A DNA stretch of 64,000 nucleotides from Cerina sp048266425 (GCA_048266425.1 JBLWZN010000024.1:1-64000); one strand, 5' to 3'; shown: positions 27,073 through 35,801, counted from the first letter of the stretch. Notes: generated by a model not told the origin, from the sequence alone. Numbers and translations are program-made.

Positions 27073-27828
27073 TCACAACCGTACGGGGATATTGTTGGAA
27101 TTTAGATCATTTTTTAAGTCCTTGATTTCAATTTCCTTAAAATGGAATACGCTGGCGGCCAATGCCGCATCTGCTTTTCCCTTTTTAAAGGTATCTATAA
27201 AATGTTGGACATTCCCTGCCCCTCCCGAAGCAATGATGGGAATGTTGAGTTCCGTTGACAGGCGTGCCAAGGCCTCATTTGCAAATCCATCCTTAGTCCC
27301 GTCGTGATCCATAGAAGTAAAAAGAATCTCACCGGCTCCCCTTGCCTCGACCTCCTTGGCCCATTGAAAAAGATTCAATTTGGTTGGGACCTTGCCCCCT
27401 ACTAGATGAACTATCCATTCCCCATCGATTTGTTTGGCATCTATGGCCACAACGATACATTGAGATCCAAACTTGGCTACAAGGTCGTTTATCAACTGTG
27501 GATTTTTTACTGCGGAGGAATTGATAGAAACCTTGTCCGCCCCATTTTGCAGCAATATATCCACGTCCTCCACGGAAGATATGCCCCCGCCAACGGTAAA
27601 GGGAATATTTACTTTTTCAGCTACCCGAAGCACCAGATCGGCCAAGGTACGCCTACGTTCCTCGGTGGCGGATATATCGAGGAAGACCAGTTCGTCCGCT
27701 CCGGTCTTGGCATATATTTCTGCTAATTCCACCGGATCACCAGCGTCGCGTAGGTCCACAAAATTGACCCCCTTTACGGTTCTGCCGTTTTTAATATCGA
27801 GGCAAGGAATTATTCGTTTTGTCAACAT
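27073..27828 (-). CDS. hisF: Imidazole glycerol phosphate synthase, cyclase subunit
   Basis: A 251-aa (beta/alpha)8 barrel. It uses ammonia from HisH to close the imidazole ring, yielding IGP and AICAR. Catalytic Asp11 lies in KRIIPCLDIKNG and the second Asp in VVAIDAKQ; phosphate loops GGGISS and SGGAGN are present. I start at MLTKRIIPC, the usual N-terminus; a longer frame upstream (to 27915) would overlap the neighbouring gene. It is separated from hisA by a four-helix-bundle gene. Confidence 0.95.
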   Translation of the reverse strand: MLTKRIIPCLDIKNGRTVKGVNFVDLRDAGDPVELAEIYAKTGADELVFLDISATEERRRTLADLVLRVAEKVNIPFTVGGGISSVEDVDILLQNGADKVSINSSAVKNPQLINDLVAKFGSQCIVVAIDAKQIDGEWIVHLVGGKVPTKLNLFQWAKEVEARGAGEILFTSMDHDGTKDGFANEALARLSTELNIPIIASGGAGNVQHFIDTFKKGKADAALAASVFHFKEIEIKDLKNDLNSNNIPVRL

Positions 27829-27834
27829 ATTAAG

Positions 27835-28286
27835 AGGTACGAGGTTAGAGGTACAAAATAAGAAGTAACCTTTTTGATTAAAAAGTTTATTAATATTGTG
27901 TTCATCTGGATTCAAAATTTTTTCTTGCAGTTTTTATGGACGCTACGGTTATTGCTAACAGTTCGTCTCCTTCTTGTTTAAGTCGTTTAATTTCTGAATG
28001 CTTTGTGTCCATAACTTCGAGGAATAATTCTAACCAATATGTCGCCTCATCGGCCTCTTCCTCTACAATCTTTAGTTTATTGATAAAATCAGCTGTGGAT
28101 TTTCCTTTTTGGGAAGCCCGGTAGTTAGCACCTACTGAACCAGGGCATCTAATAAGCTGCCTAACCCATGCGTCATACTCTCTTGATCTTGGGACTTTGG
28201 TGCAAAGCCACCAACAATCGGATGCAAATTTCTGTGTTCTTCGCTTTAAATCTTGCATTGCCCTAATTGTTGAAAACCTCGTACCT
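27835..28286. repeat. 12-bp inverted repeat framing the four-helix-bundle gene
   Basis: AGGTACGAGGTT (27835-27846) and its exact reverse complement AACCTCGTACCT (28275-28286) flank the gene. The left copy runs on into a second partial copy (AGAGGTAC). They may be ends of an inserted unit or simple-sequence tracts. Confidence 0.65.
27902..28258 (-). CDS. Four-helix-bundle protein (S23/IVP family)
   Basis: A 118-aa all-helical protein of the family first seen in 23S rRNA intervening sequences. Marks are RRTQKFASDCWWLCTKVP, the loop RQLIRCPGSVGANYRASQKGKSTADFINKLKIVEEEADEATYWLELF and a final helix. Relatives include Avd of diversity-generating retroelements. Function in this setting is unknown. 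It breaks the his operon between hisA and hisF on the same strand, and is framed by a 12-bp inverted repeat (27835-27846 and 28275-28286). Confidence 0.88.
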   Translation of the reverse strand: MQDLKRRTQKFASDCWWLCTKVPRSREYDAWVRQLIRCPGSVGANYRASQKGKSTADFINKLKIVEEEADEATYWLELFLEVMDTKHSEIKRLKQEGDELLAITVASIKTARKNFESR

Positions 28287-28300
28287 TGTATTTAGGAACT

Positions 28301-29086
28301 CTAACCTTTATTGTATTCACTAATGAAATTTTCTAGTTGTATCAAGCTGATTCTATTCTCATAAATCGCCTTCCCGATAATAACTCCCTCGCAGCCCATT
28401 TCCGCTAATTTTGGAAGTTCATCAAAGGTAGATATACCTCCGGAAGCTATCAATTTTATCCCGATGGCCGAATTATTCACTACCTCATTTTTGCCAGCGA
28501 TCGTGTTTCGGCTGGAGGTTTCCTCCAATATTTTATTGTAAAGATCAAAGGATGGGCCCTCCAACATTCCGTCCTTACTGATATCCGTACAAATAACATA
28601 CTGTATCCCCTCTTTTTGATAGGATTTGATAAAGGGCAACAATTCTTCGGTAGACTCTTCCTGCCAGCCCGAAACCGCTACTTTCTCATCCATGGCGTCG
28701 GCACCCAAGATAATCTTGTCGGCACCATATTGTTTTAGCCAACCCGTAAAGACTTCCCTGTTCTTAACCGCGATACTACCTCCAGTAATTTGGCTTGCCC
28801 CACTTTCAAAAGCAATACGTAGATCCCCGTCCGATTTTAATCCACCTCCAAAATCGATTCTCAAGGTCGTTTTGGTGGCAATCTGCTCTAAAACCTTGTG
28901 GTTCACAATGTGCTTGGATTTGGCCCCATCAAGGTCGACCAAATGTAGATATTGGATGCCATGGGCCTCAAATTCCTTGGCCACTTCCAAAGGGTGCTCA
29001 TTATATATTTTTTTGGTATCGTAATCGCCCTTGGACAGACGTACGCATTTACCTTCGATGATGTCGATTGCGGGTATAATTCTCAT
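28301..29086 (-). CDS. hisA: ProFAR isomerase
   Basis: A 261-aa (beta/alpha)8 barrel catalysing the Amadori isomerisation of ProFAR to PRFAR. Asp8 in RIIPAIDIIEGKCVRL and the Asp in VICTDISKDGMLEGPS are the acid-base pair; phosphate loops DFGGGLKS and IASGGIST are intact. Its start overlaps the end of hisH by 4 bases, indicating coupling. Confidence 0.95.
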   Translation of the reverse strand: MRIIPAIDIIEGKCVRLSKGDYDTKKIYNEHPLEVAKEFEAHGIQYLHLVDLDGAKSKHIVNHKVLEQIATKTTLRIDFGGGLKSDGDLRIAFESGASQITGGSIAVKNREVFTGWLKQYGADKIILGADAMDEKVAVSGWQEESTEELLPFIKSYQKEGIQYVICTDISKDGMLEGPSFDLYNKILEETSSRNTIAGKNEVVNNSAIGIKLIASGGISTFDELPKLAEMGCEGVIIGKAIYENRISLIQLENFISEYNKG

Positions 29087-29673
29087 GCTAATTTTAAAAA
29101 GTTCTCTAAAATCCCTTCCCCTACCTCACTGCTCTTTTCCGGGTGAAATTGTACCCCATAGAAATTATCCTTTTTAAGGGCGGAGCTATAATGTACGCCA
29201 TACTGGGTCTGTGCAATGGTTTCGGCACAAATTGGCGCATAGTAGCTGTGCACCAGGTAGATATATTCTTCTTCCGATATCCCGTGGAATAATCCTGATT
29301 TAAGGTTGGAAATTTGATTCCACCCAATTTGTGGGACTTTTATTCCTCCTTTCGCAACAAATCGGACGACATCAACATCAAAAATACCCAACCCCTTTGT
29401 ATTCCCTTCCTCCGAACCACGACACATCAATTGCATGCCCAGACATATACCTAAAACCGGTTGTTTTAGGGTCGGAATAAGAAGATCCAATTTGCTTTCC
29501 TGTAGCTTTTTCATGGCGCTGCTCGCCTCTCCAACTCCAGGGAATATGACCTTGTCCGCATTCCTGATCACATCCACATTATTGCTCAAGACCGATTCAT
29601 AACCAAGTCGTTGCAGCGCGAACTTGATACTTTGGATATTCCCGGCTCCGTAATTTATAATCACTACCTTCAT
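29083..29673 (-). CDS. hisH: Imidazole glycerol phosphate synthase, glutaminase subunit
   Basis: A 196-aa class I glutamine amidotransferase providing ammonia to HisF. The triad is Cys77 in GICLGMQLM, His177 and Glu179 in VQFHPEKSS. PGVGEA forms the oxyanion region. It overlaps hisA by 4 bases and follows hisB after 154 bases of spacer. Confidence 0.96.
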   Translation of the reverse strand: MKVVIINYGAGNIQSIKFALQRLGYESVLSNNVDVIRNADKVIFPGVGEASSAMKKLQESKLDLLIPTLKQPVLGICLGMQLMCRGSEEGNTKGLGIFDVDVVRFVAKGGIKVPQIGWNQISNLKSGLFHGISEEEYIYLVHSYYAPICAETIAQTQYGVHYSSALKKDNFYGVQFHPEKSSEVGEGILENFLKLA

Positions 29674-29827
29674 TGAAAATACGAGATAAGGGATACCAAT
29701 AACGAAGTATTAAATTCAAATTTCAACGATTTTCCAATATCCATCATTAATAATTCTTTTTGCTGTTTTTAATCATGGTAAGCGATTTTGCCCAATAATT
29801 GCTCCTTTACCCTTGTACCTTAAACCT

Positions 29828-31015
29828 TTACAACACCCCTTTGGTGCTAGGCAGCACCATTTTTTCCACATCCCTTTTAACCGCCATCTTGATGGCCTTG
29901 GCAAACGCCTTAAAAATGGCCTCTATTTTGTGGTGTTCGTTGGTGCCTTCGGCCTTGATGTTCAAATTGGCCTTGGCCCCGTCGGTAAACGATTTAAAGA
30001 AATGATAGAACATTTCCGTAGGCATTTCCCCGATTTTCTCACGTTTAAATTCGGCATCCCAGACCAACCAATTGCGCCCGCCAAAATCGATGGCCACCTG
30101 GGCCAGACAGTCATCCATGGGCAAACAAAAGCCGTAGCGTTCAATACCCAATTTATAGCCCAATGCCTTGTGGAACACTTCCCCCAAAGCAATGGCCGTG
30201 TCCTCGATGGTATGGTGTTCGTCCACCTCCAAGTCACCATTTACCCTAATATCCAGGTCCATTTGTCCATGGCGCGCCAATTGATCCAACATGTGGTCAA
30301 AAAAAGCCAGGCCAGTGGAAATGTTGCTCTTTCCTGTACCGTCCAAATTCAAATTTATGTAGATGTCGGTTTCGTTGGTTTTTCGCGTAATTTCCGAGAT
30401 TCTCCGATCCAATTTTAAAAATTTATAAATTTCCTCCCAATCGTTGGTTTCCAAAGCGATGACCGAATTAAGTGCTTCACGTTTCACCGTAATCTCACCG
30501 GTCCCCAGATGGGTCTGGTCATTAATAAAGATACCCCTGGCCCCCAAGTTTTTGGCGAGCTCCACATCTGTTAATCGATCTCCTATGACGAACGAATTCC
30601 CAAGATCATAATGATCGGAAAAATATTCCTTCAGCAAACCGGTTCCCGGCTTTCGGGTATCCGCATTTTCATGGGGAAAGCTGCGATCCAAAAAGACCTT
30701 GTCAAAGACCACTCCCTCGTTTTCAAAGGACTTGAGGATAAAATTATGGACGGGCCAAAACGTATCCTCAGGAAACGATTCGGTCCCCAATCCGTCCTGA
30801 TTGGTGATCATTACCAGCTCATAATCCAATTCCTTGGCTATCTTCCCCAGATACGTAAAAGCCTTGGGGTAAAAAACCATTTTCTCGAAAGCATCGATTT
30901 GCTCGTCCACCGTTTCTTTTATAATAGTACCGTCGCGGTCTATAAAGAGGACACGTTTAGAACTCGCTGCATCTTTGTCACTCAGGTGGATAACCTTATT
31001 TTGATTCATTTCCAT
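29828..31015 (-). CDS. hisB: Bifunctional histidinol-phosphatase / imidazoleglycerol-phosphate dehydratase
   Basis: A 395-aa fusion. The N-terminal HAD phosphatase has FIDRDGT (nucleophile Asp26, acid Asp28) and a zinc-type Cys-poor region; the C-terminal IGPD domain starts near residue 200, with FFDHMLDQLARHG, DEHHTIEDTAIALG and TNEHHKIEAIFKAFAKA, whose His/Glu residues bind two Mn ions. It performs steps 7 and 9. A hairpin repeat lies just upstream, between it and hisC. Confidence 0.95.
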   Translation of the reverse strand: MEMNQNKVIHLSDKDAASSKRVLFIDRDGTIIKETVDEQIDAFEKMVFYPKAFTYLGKIAKELDYELVMITNQDGLGTESFPEDTFWPVHNFILKSFENEGVVFDKVFLDRSFPHENADTRKPGTGLLKEYFSDHYDLGNSFVIGDRLTDVELAKNLGARGIFINDQTHLGTGEITVKREALNSVIALETNDWEEIYKFLKLDRRISEITRKTNETDIYINLNLDGTGKSNISTGLAFFDHMLDQLARHGQMDLDIRVNGDLEVDEHHTIEDTAIALGEVFHKALGYKLGIERYGFCLPMDDCLAQVAIDFGGRNWLVWDAEFKREKIGEMPTEMFYHFFKSFTDGAKANLNIKAEGTNEHHKIEAIFKAFAKAIKMAVKRDVEKMVLPSTKGVL

Positions 31016-31093
31016 ATAATTTGGGTAAAATATCTAAATACGTTACAATTTTCAGTTAAGAATTCTTTCATAATGATAATCATGTAACCGGGT

Positions 31094-31136
31094 CCTCCCC
31101 TTTTTCAAGGGGAGGTGCCAAAGGCGAAGGGGTGAT
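31094..31136. repeat. CCTCCCC hairpin repeat in hisC-hisB spacer
   Basis: CCTCCCCT (31094-31101) pairs with AGGGGAGG (31108-31115) and is followed by TGCCAAAGGCGAAGGGGTGA. This arrangement, a G-rich hairpin plus a GGCGAAGGGG tail, is a type of interspersed repeat I have seen in many Bacteroidota genomes. A looser relative is at 33608-33639. Confidence 0.65.
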
Positions 31137-31179
31137 CTCCAATAGATTTCTTTACTATATTGAATATTACAAACTTTCA

Positions 31180-32229
31180 TTAAGATAAACTCTTTAAAAC
31201 TTCGATCAACCTTTCATTTTCTTCGGATGTGCCCACGGTAAACCGGAGCGTGTTTTCGCAAAGTGGCTGTGTCGTTCGGTTGCGGACCACTACCCCCCTT
31301 TCTAATATCTGGGCATATCGATTATTGGCGTCATCTACCTTGACCAGGATAAAATTGGCATCGGAAGGGTATACTTTTTCAATAAACCCCACCTGAAGTA
31401 AAGCTTTAAATAGCCTGTTTCTTTCGTGCAATATATCAGCTACTTCGGCTTCCACGTAATCAACATTTAGAATTCGCTCCATCCCTCTTTCCTGTGTGAG
31501 CTCGTTTACATTGTAGGGTGGTTTGATTTTGTTCAAAACAGCTATAATCTGGGTTGATGCGATACAGATCCCCAATCGGATTCCGGCCATCCCGTAGGCT
31601 TTGGACAAGGTTTGGGTTATGACAAGGTTGGGGTAATTGTCCAGTCGTTTCAACCAGCTTTCCCTATCCGAAAAATCGATATACGCTTCGTCTATTACGA
31701 CCAAACCTGAGAACTCGGACAGTAATCTGACTACACTTTCGTCCGAAAAATTATTTCCTGTGGGGTTATTGGGCGAACAGAGGAAAACTAATTTGGTATT
31801 CCCGTCCACCATTTCCAAGATACCTTCAACGTTGGGCTGAAAGTCGTTAGTAAGCAAGACTTCCCTATTCCCTATATGGTTGATGTTTGCCAATACCTTG
31901 TACATTCCGTAGGTTGGTGGCAAAGTGATAACATTGTCCTCTTTGGGTTCACAAAAAGCCCTAAATATCAGGTCCAGCACTTCGTCGCTCCCGTTCCCCA
32001 ACAAAATTTGGTCGGCGGAAATTCCTCTTTGGGCTGCCAATACTGCTTTTAGGCTGCGCTGATGGGGGTCGGGATATCTGTTTACCCCACTTTCGAACGG
32101 ATTCTCATTGGCATCCAAAAAAATCATCTCGGAGCCATCGGACACATATTCATCCCTGGCAGAAGAATAAGGTTGGAGCCCTTTTACATTCTCCCGGATC
32201 AAATTATTTATTTCAAATCTTTTGTTCAT
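31180..32229 (-). CDS. hisC: Histidinol-phosphate aminotransferase
   Basis: A 349-aa fold-type I PLP enzyme converting imidazole acetol phosphate to histidinol phosphate with glutamate. The Schiff-base lysine is Lys210 in TQTLSKAYGMAGIRLG; DANENPFESGVNRYPDP near the N-terminus and SPNNPTGN are typical. It lies between hisD and hisB. Confidence 0.95.
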   Translation of the reverse strand: MNKRFEINNLIRENVKGLQPYSSARDEYVSDGSEMIFLDANENPFESGVNRYPDPHQRSLKAVLAAQRGISADQILLGNGSDEVLDLIFRAFCEPKEDNVITLPPTYGMYKVLANINHIGNREVLLTNDFQPNVEGILEMVDGNTKLVFLCSPNNPTGNNFSDESVVRLLSEFSGLVVIDEAYIDFSDRESWLKRLDNYPNLVITQTLSKAYGMAGIRLGICIASTQIIAVLNKIKPPYNVNELTQERGMERILNVDYVEAEVADILHERNRLFKALLQVGFIEKVYPSDANFILVKVDDANNRYAQILERGVVVRNRTTQPLCENTLRFTVGTSEENERLIEVLKSLS

Positions 32230-32271
32230 TTTGTAATTCTAATGTCCTTTAGCGGAGGTGAATGATTTTGG

Positions 32272-32300
32272 CGGGGTTCGACTACGCTCTGCCTAACCTG
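32272..32300. repeat. TTCGACTACGCTC-type interspersed repeat fragment
   Basis: GGGTTCGACTACGCTCTGCC in the hisC-hisD spacer resembles a short interspersed repeat common in Flavobacteriaceae. It has no coding role. Confidence 0.4.
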
Positions 32301-32302
32301 GG

Positions 32303-33589
32303 TTAATTTTCTAAACTTTTTAATCGCAAGGTCACTGCATTTTTATGGGCTTGCAATCCTTCGGCTTCGGCCATCAGTTCAATAGCCGCTCCAATTTTTT
32401 CAATCCCTTTTGGCGATATTCTTTGAAAGGTCATGTTTTTCATAAAACTGTCTAAATTCACACCGCTGTACTGTTTTGCATAGCCATTTGTAGGCAAGGT
32501 ATGGTTGGTCCCGGAGGCATAGTCCCCAGCGCTCTCGGGAGTGAAGTTCCCTACAAAGACCGATCCTGCGTTCTTGATATTGTCAATAAAAAAATCCTCG
32601 GCGGCCGAACAAATTATAAAATGTTCCGGACCGTATTCATTGATCAGATCCATTGCGGATTGACTGTTGTCCACGTAAATTAATTTGCTGTTTGCGATGG
32701 ATATTTCTGCGATGGCCTGTCGCGGCAATTCGCGAATCTGTTTCTCAACTTCCCTTTCAACGGCATCGATCATCGGTTTGGAAGTGGAAACCAGGATAAC
32801 CTGACTGTCCACTCCGTGCTCGGCCTGGCTCAGTAAATCTGCTGCCACAAAGGCCGGATTGGCGGTGTCGTCCGCTACGACCAAAAGTTCGCTGGGCCCT
32901 GCAGGCATATCTATGGCCACTCCAAATTTGGTTGCCAGCTGCTTGGCTACGGTCACGTACTGATTTCCCGGACCAAATATTTTGTAAACCTGGGGGACAC
33001 TCTCGGTACCAAATGTCATTCCTGCAATAGCCTGTATACCACCCACCTTGAAGATTTGCGTGACCCCGCACAACTGGGCCGTAAACAAGATGGCAGGATG
33101 TATTTTTCCTTCCTTGTTTGGGGGCGAGCACAGAATTATTTCCTTACAGCCTGCAATATTTGCCGGCACCGCCAACATCAGTATTGTGGAGAACAAGGGA
33201 GCCGTTCCTCCCGGAATGTACAGTCCGACTTTCCCAATTGGTCTTTTTTCCTGCCAACAGTGTACCCCGGGCGTAGTTTCGACCGTTATACGCCCAGTTT
33301 TCTGAGCCCTGTGAAATCGTTCTATATTTGCCTTCGCCAATTGAATAGCTTCTTTCAATTCGGGGGAAACCATTTTTACGGCTTCCTCGATTTCGGTTTT
33401 TGAAACAAGAAAATCATCAATGGATACCCCATCAAACTTAGCGGTATATTTTTTGAGTACCGCATCCCCGTTCTGGGCAACTTCCTTGAAGATTCCATTA
33501 ACGGAATCCTCAATGTCGGCAACGGTCTGCGTTGGTCGCTTTAAAATAGCCTTCCAATCCGCTCTTTTAGGATTATATATTTTGTTCAT
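32303..33589 (-). CDS. hisD: Histidinol dehydrogenase
   Basis: A 428-aa zinc enzyme oxidising histidinol to histidine in two NAD-dependent steps. YIPGGTAPLFSTILMLAVPANIAG, QAEHGVDSQVILVS and ASGTNHTLPTNGYAKQYSGVN carry the family's catalytic Glu/His and zinc-binding residues. I start at MNKIYNPKR; an ATG five codons upstream is also possible. Confidence 0.95.
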   Translation of the reverse strand: MNKIYNPKRADWKAILKRPTQTVADIEDSVNGIFKEVAQNGDAVLKKYTAKFDGVSIDDFLVSKTEIEEAVKMVSPELKEAIQLAKANIERFHRAQKTGRITVETTPGVHCWQEKRPIGKVGLYIPGGTAPLFSTILMLAVPANIAGCKEIILCSPPNKEGKIHPAILFTAQLCGVTQIFKVGGIQAIAGMTFGTESVPQVYKIFGPGNQYVTVAKQLATKFGVAIDMPAGPSELLVVADDTANPAFVAADLLSQAEHGVDSQVILVSTSKPMIDAVEREVEKQIRELPRQAIAEISIANSKLIYVDNSQSAMDLINEYGPEHFIICSAAEDFFIDNIKNAGSVFVGNFTPESAGDYASGTNHTLPTNGYAKQYSGVNLDSFMKNMTFQRISPKGIEKIGAAIELMAEAEGLQAHKNAVTLRLKSLEN

Positions 33590-33607
33590 AATCATGGCCC
33601 CCACTAG

Positions 33608-33639
33608 CTCCCCTACAAGGGGAGTGCCCTTGAACGGGC
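33608..33639. repeat. Hairpin repeat in hisG-hisD spacer
   Basis: CTCCCCT (33608-33614) pairs with AGGGGAG (33618-33624); GCCC/GGGC pairing follows to 33639. It resembles the repeat at 31094. Confidence 0.5.
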
Positions 33640-33746
33640 GATTTTTGGTAATTGACTTCCTTTAAATTCCACATTTGCCTACAAATATTAAATCTTTGCA
33701 GGTTAATTATTGATTTTTACTCCTCCTCTTATGAGGGTCCGGTCAC

Positions 33747-34604
33747 TTACAGCACCATCTTTTCAATAGGGCAGACTAAGATGCCCTCTGCCCCGTTTTT
33801 CTTTAATTCCGCAAGTACATCCCAAAATTTATCCTTATTAATTACAGTGTGTACCGAACTCCAACCCTCTTCAGCCAGAGGAAGTACGGTAGGACTTCTC
33901 ATCCCTGGCAGTAATTTTATAATTGCTTCCAATCTGTCATTGGGGGCGTTCATCAGAATGTATTTTGATTGCCTGGCCCTTAGGACCGATTGGATCCTGA
34001 ACTGCAATTTTTCCAACAATACCTTTCTTTCCTCGGTAATTTTTGGGGAAACGGCAAGGACCGCTTCGCTGGTCAACATAACTTCTACTTCCTTCAAATT
34101 ATTTTTAAAAAGTGTACTGCCACTGGAAACAATGTCGCAAATAGCATCCGCAAGACCAATATTCGGGGCAATTTCCACTGAACCATTAATGATGTGCAGA
34201 TCGGCCGTCACCCCTTTTTTTTCCAGGTAATTTCTAACCGTATTGGGATAGGAGGTTGCAATACGTTTCCCCTCGAAGTCCTGAACGGATTTATACCTGA
34301 CGGAATTTGGTACCGCCAAGGACACCTTGCATTTAGAAAATCCCAAACGCTCGGCGATTCGGAGATCCTCACCCTTCTCAATTAGTACGTTCTCCCCGAT
34401 AATGGCGATATCCACTACCCCATCCCTTAAATATTGTGGTATATCCCCATTCCTAAGATAAAAAACCTCTAAAGGGAAATTCCTTGACAAGGCTCGCAAT
34501 TGATCCTTGCCATTATCGATAGATATCCCGCAATCCTTAAGAATTTGTATGGAATCCTCGTTTAATCTTCCTGTTTTCTGAACCGCTATCCTAATTTTTG
34601 TCAT
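33747..34604 (-). CDS. hisG: ATP phosphoribosyltransferase, long form
   Basis: A 285-aa first enzyme of histidine synthesis. KIRIAVQKTGRLNEDS opens it, DVAIIGENVLIE and the PRPP-binding stretch NGSVEIAPNIGLADAICDIVSSGSTL follow. A C-terminal ACT-like domain (about residues 210-285, MRSPTVLPLAEEGWSSVHTVI) gives the long form, which is feedback-inhibited by histidine. It is the first structural gene, about 160 bases after an attenuator terminator. Confidence 0.95.
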   Translation of the reverse strand: MTKIRIAVQKTGRLNEDSIQILKDCGISIDNGKDQLRALSRNFPLEVFYLRNGDIPQYLRDGVVDIAIIGENVLIEKGEDLRIAERLGFSKCKVSLAVPNSVRYKSVQDFEGKRIATSYPNTVRNYLEKKGVTADLHIINGSVEIAPNIGLADAICDIVSSGSTLFKNNLKEVEVMLTSEAVLAVSPKITEERKVLLEKLQFRIQSVLRARQSKYILMNAPNDRLEAIIKLLPGMRSPTVLPLAEEGWSSVHTVINKDKFWDVLAELKKNGAEGILVCPIEKMVL

Positions 34605-34616
34605 TGCTATTTTGTT

Positions 34617-34760
34617 TCATTTCCGCGAAGGCGGAAATCTCATAATTGTTTCTTCTATATTATTTTTTCTAAGAATGCCTGTCCTTAGATTCCCTAAATT
34701 GCAGTTCCACTTTCATGTATTTAATGGTTTTCCTACAGATTCCCGCCTTCGAGGGAATAA
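34617..34760. repeat. MITE-like element with ATTCCC-N8-GGGAAT ends
   Basis: A block of about 144 bases between hisG and its attenuator. The right end is ATTCCCGCCTTCGAGGGAAT, and the left end ATTTCCGCGAAGGCGGAAAT is its diverged counterpart in inverted orientation. The form ATTCCC-N8-GGGAAT is that of the dRS3 repeats known in Neisseria. The inside has no gene. Confidence 0.6.
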
Positions 34761-34763
34761 ATT

Positions 34764-34793
34764 AAAAAACCCGTTTGATTGCTCAAACGGGTT
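34764..34793 (-). terminator. Attenuator terminator of the histidine operon
   Basis: On the minus strand an 11-bp stem (AACCCGTTTGA, loop GCAA, TCAAACGGGTT) is followed by a T-run. It begins 31 bases after the leader peptide stop codon and precedes all structural genes, the position of an attenuator. Confidence 0.85.
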
Positions 34794-34823
34794 AAAATTA
34801 TGTTGTAATACTACAATACATCT

Positions 34824-34877
34824 TTACCTCGCCTGAGCGCAAGAGCAAAAATGATGATGTGTATTGGTATTTTTCAT
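34824..34877 (-). CDS. hisL: Histidine operon leader peptide
   Basis: A 17-residue open frame, MKNTNTHHHFCSCAQAR, with three consecutive His codons (CAT CAT CAT), ending 31 bases before an intrinsic terminator and heading the complete his operon. This is the standard layout of attenuation: when charged tRNA-His is short, the ribosome stalls on the His codons and the terminator is avoided. A sequence TTGTAGTATTACAA between stop and terminator may take part in the alternative fold. Too small to be recognised by length alone; the call rests on context. Promoter candidates are TACTTTTA (34894-34887) or TAAATTTG (34960-34953), minus strand. Confidence 0.82.
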   Translation of the reverse strand: MKNTNTHHHFCSCAQAR

Positions 34878-34973
34878 AAACTTTCGTAAAAGTAAAATTT
34901 TTTCCAATTCAAAAAAATATAAACTGAAATATTTTTAATCTTTTGCAGGTTTCAAATTTAATCGACTAGAATT

Positions 34974-35789
34974 TTACTGATTTCCCAAAATCAATGGCAA
35001 TCCCGAATCCCCACTGCCTACAATGACAACCTTGGCATTTTGGGATTCTGCCAACTTCAAGGTGGCATCGATACCTTTATCCTGCAGGATCTTGTCGGTC
35101 AAGGAAGCACTTAATATTTTGTTGGCATCTGCTTTACCTTGAGCCTCAATACGTACCTTATCCGCCTCCTTTTGGGCAGTCACCAGCCTAAATTCATATT
35201 CCAGGGACTCCTGTTCCTGCTTTAATTTCCGCTCTATCGCCTCTTTGATTGTCGCTGGCAGTTGGACATCCCTTACCAGGACAGAATTCAGCTGAATGTA
35301 CTGCTTTCCCACGATCGCTTTGGTTTCTTCGAAAATCTCATGCTGTATTGCGTCCCTTTTACTAGAATACAGTTGTTCCGGGGTATAGCGGCCCACAACG
35401 CTTCTGGCCGCAGAGGTTACGGCAGGCAACAATACCCGGCTTAAATAATCCTTGCCTTTTTCTTGATGCAGCTTCCCCAAGTCCTCTCTTATGGGTTCAA
35501 ACCATATCGAGGCATCCAGCTTTATTTCTAGGCCGTTGGAGGACAGGGCTTGCATTTTTTCAAAGACCTCTTGCTGTCTCACTTCATATACAAATACCGT
35601 GTTCCATGGAGCTACCACATGGAATCCTTCACCCATGGGTGGTTTATCTGTGACCACACCACCACCAAAAGTCTTATAGAGCACCCCGGCCTCACCGGAG
35701 CCAATGGTAACGGCCGATTTGGAGATAAGGATTATAAGTACAATAAAAATAAAAATGGCTGGCAATGCAATTTTTGGCAATTTGTTCAT
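34974..35789 (-). CDS. Prohibitin-family (SPFH/Band 7) membrane protein
   Basis: A 271-aa protein with one N-terminal membrane anchor (IALPAIFIFIVLIILI) and an SPFH domain (about residues 28-215): TIGSGEAGVLYKTFGGGV, then VRDVQLPATIKEAIERKLKQEQESLEYEFRL. A coiled coil and a C-terminal part follow. Prohibitins form ring or cage assemblies that guard membrane proteases. It follows the VWA gene by 12 bases, suggesting co-transcription. Confidence 0.9.
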   Translation of the reverse strand: MNKLPKIALPAIFIFIVLIILISKSAVTIGSGEAGVLYKTFGGGVVTDKPPMGEGFHVVAPWNTVFVYEVRQQEVFEKMQALSSNGLEIKLDASIWFEPIREDLGKLHQEKGKDYLSRVLLPAVTSAARSVVGRYTPEQLYSSKRDAIQHEIFEETKAIVGKQYIQLNSVLVRDVQLPATIKEAIERKLKQEQESLEYEFRLVTAQKEADKVRIEAQGKADANKILSASLTDKILQDKGIDATLKLAESQNAKVVIVGSGDSGLPLILGNQ

Positions 35790-35801
35790 TAAATTTTAGT
35801 T

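Noticed and set aside
29813..30418. A 201-aa open frame opposite hisB
   Set aside because: hisB motifs are complete on the other strand; this frame is a shadow.
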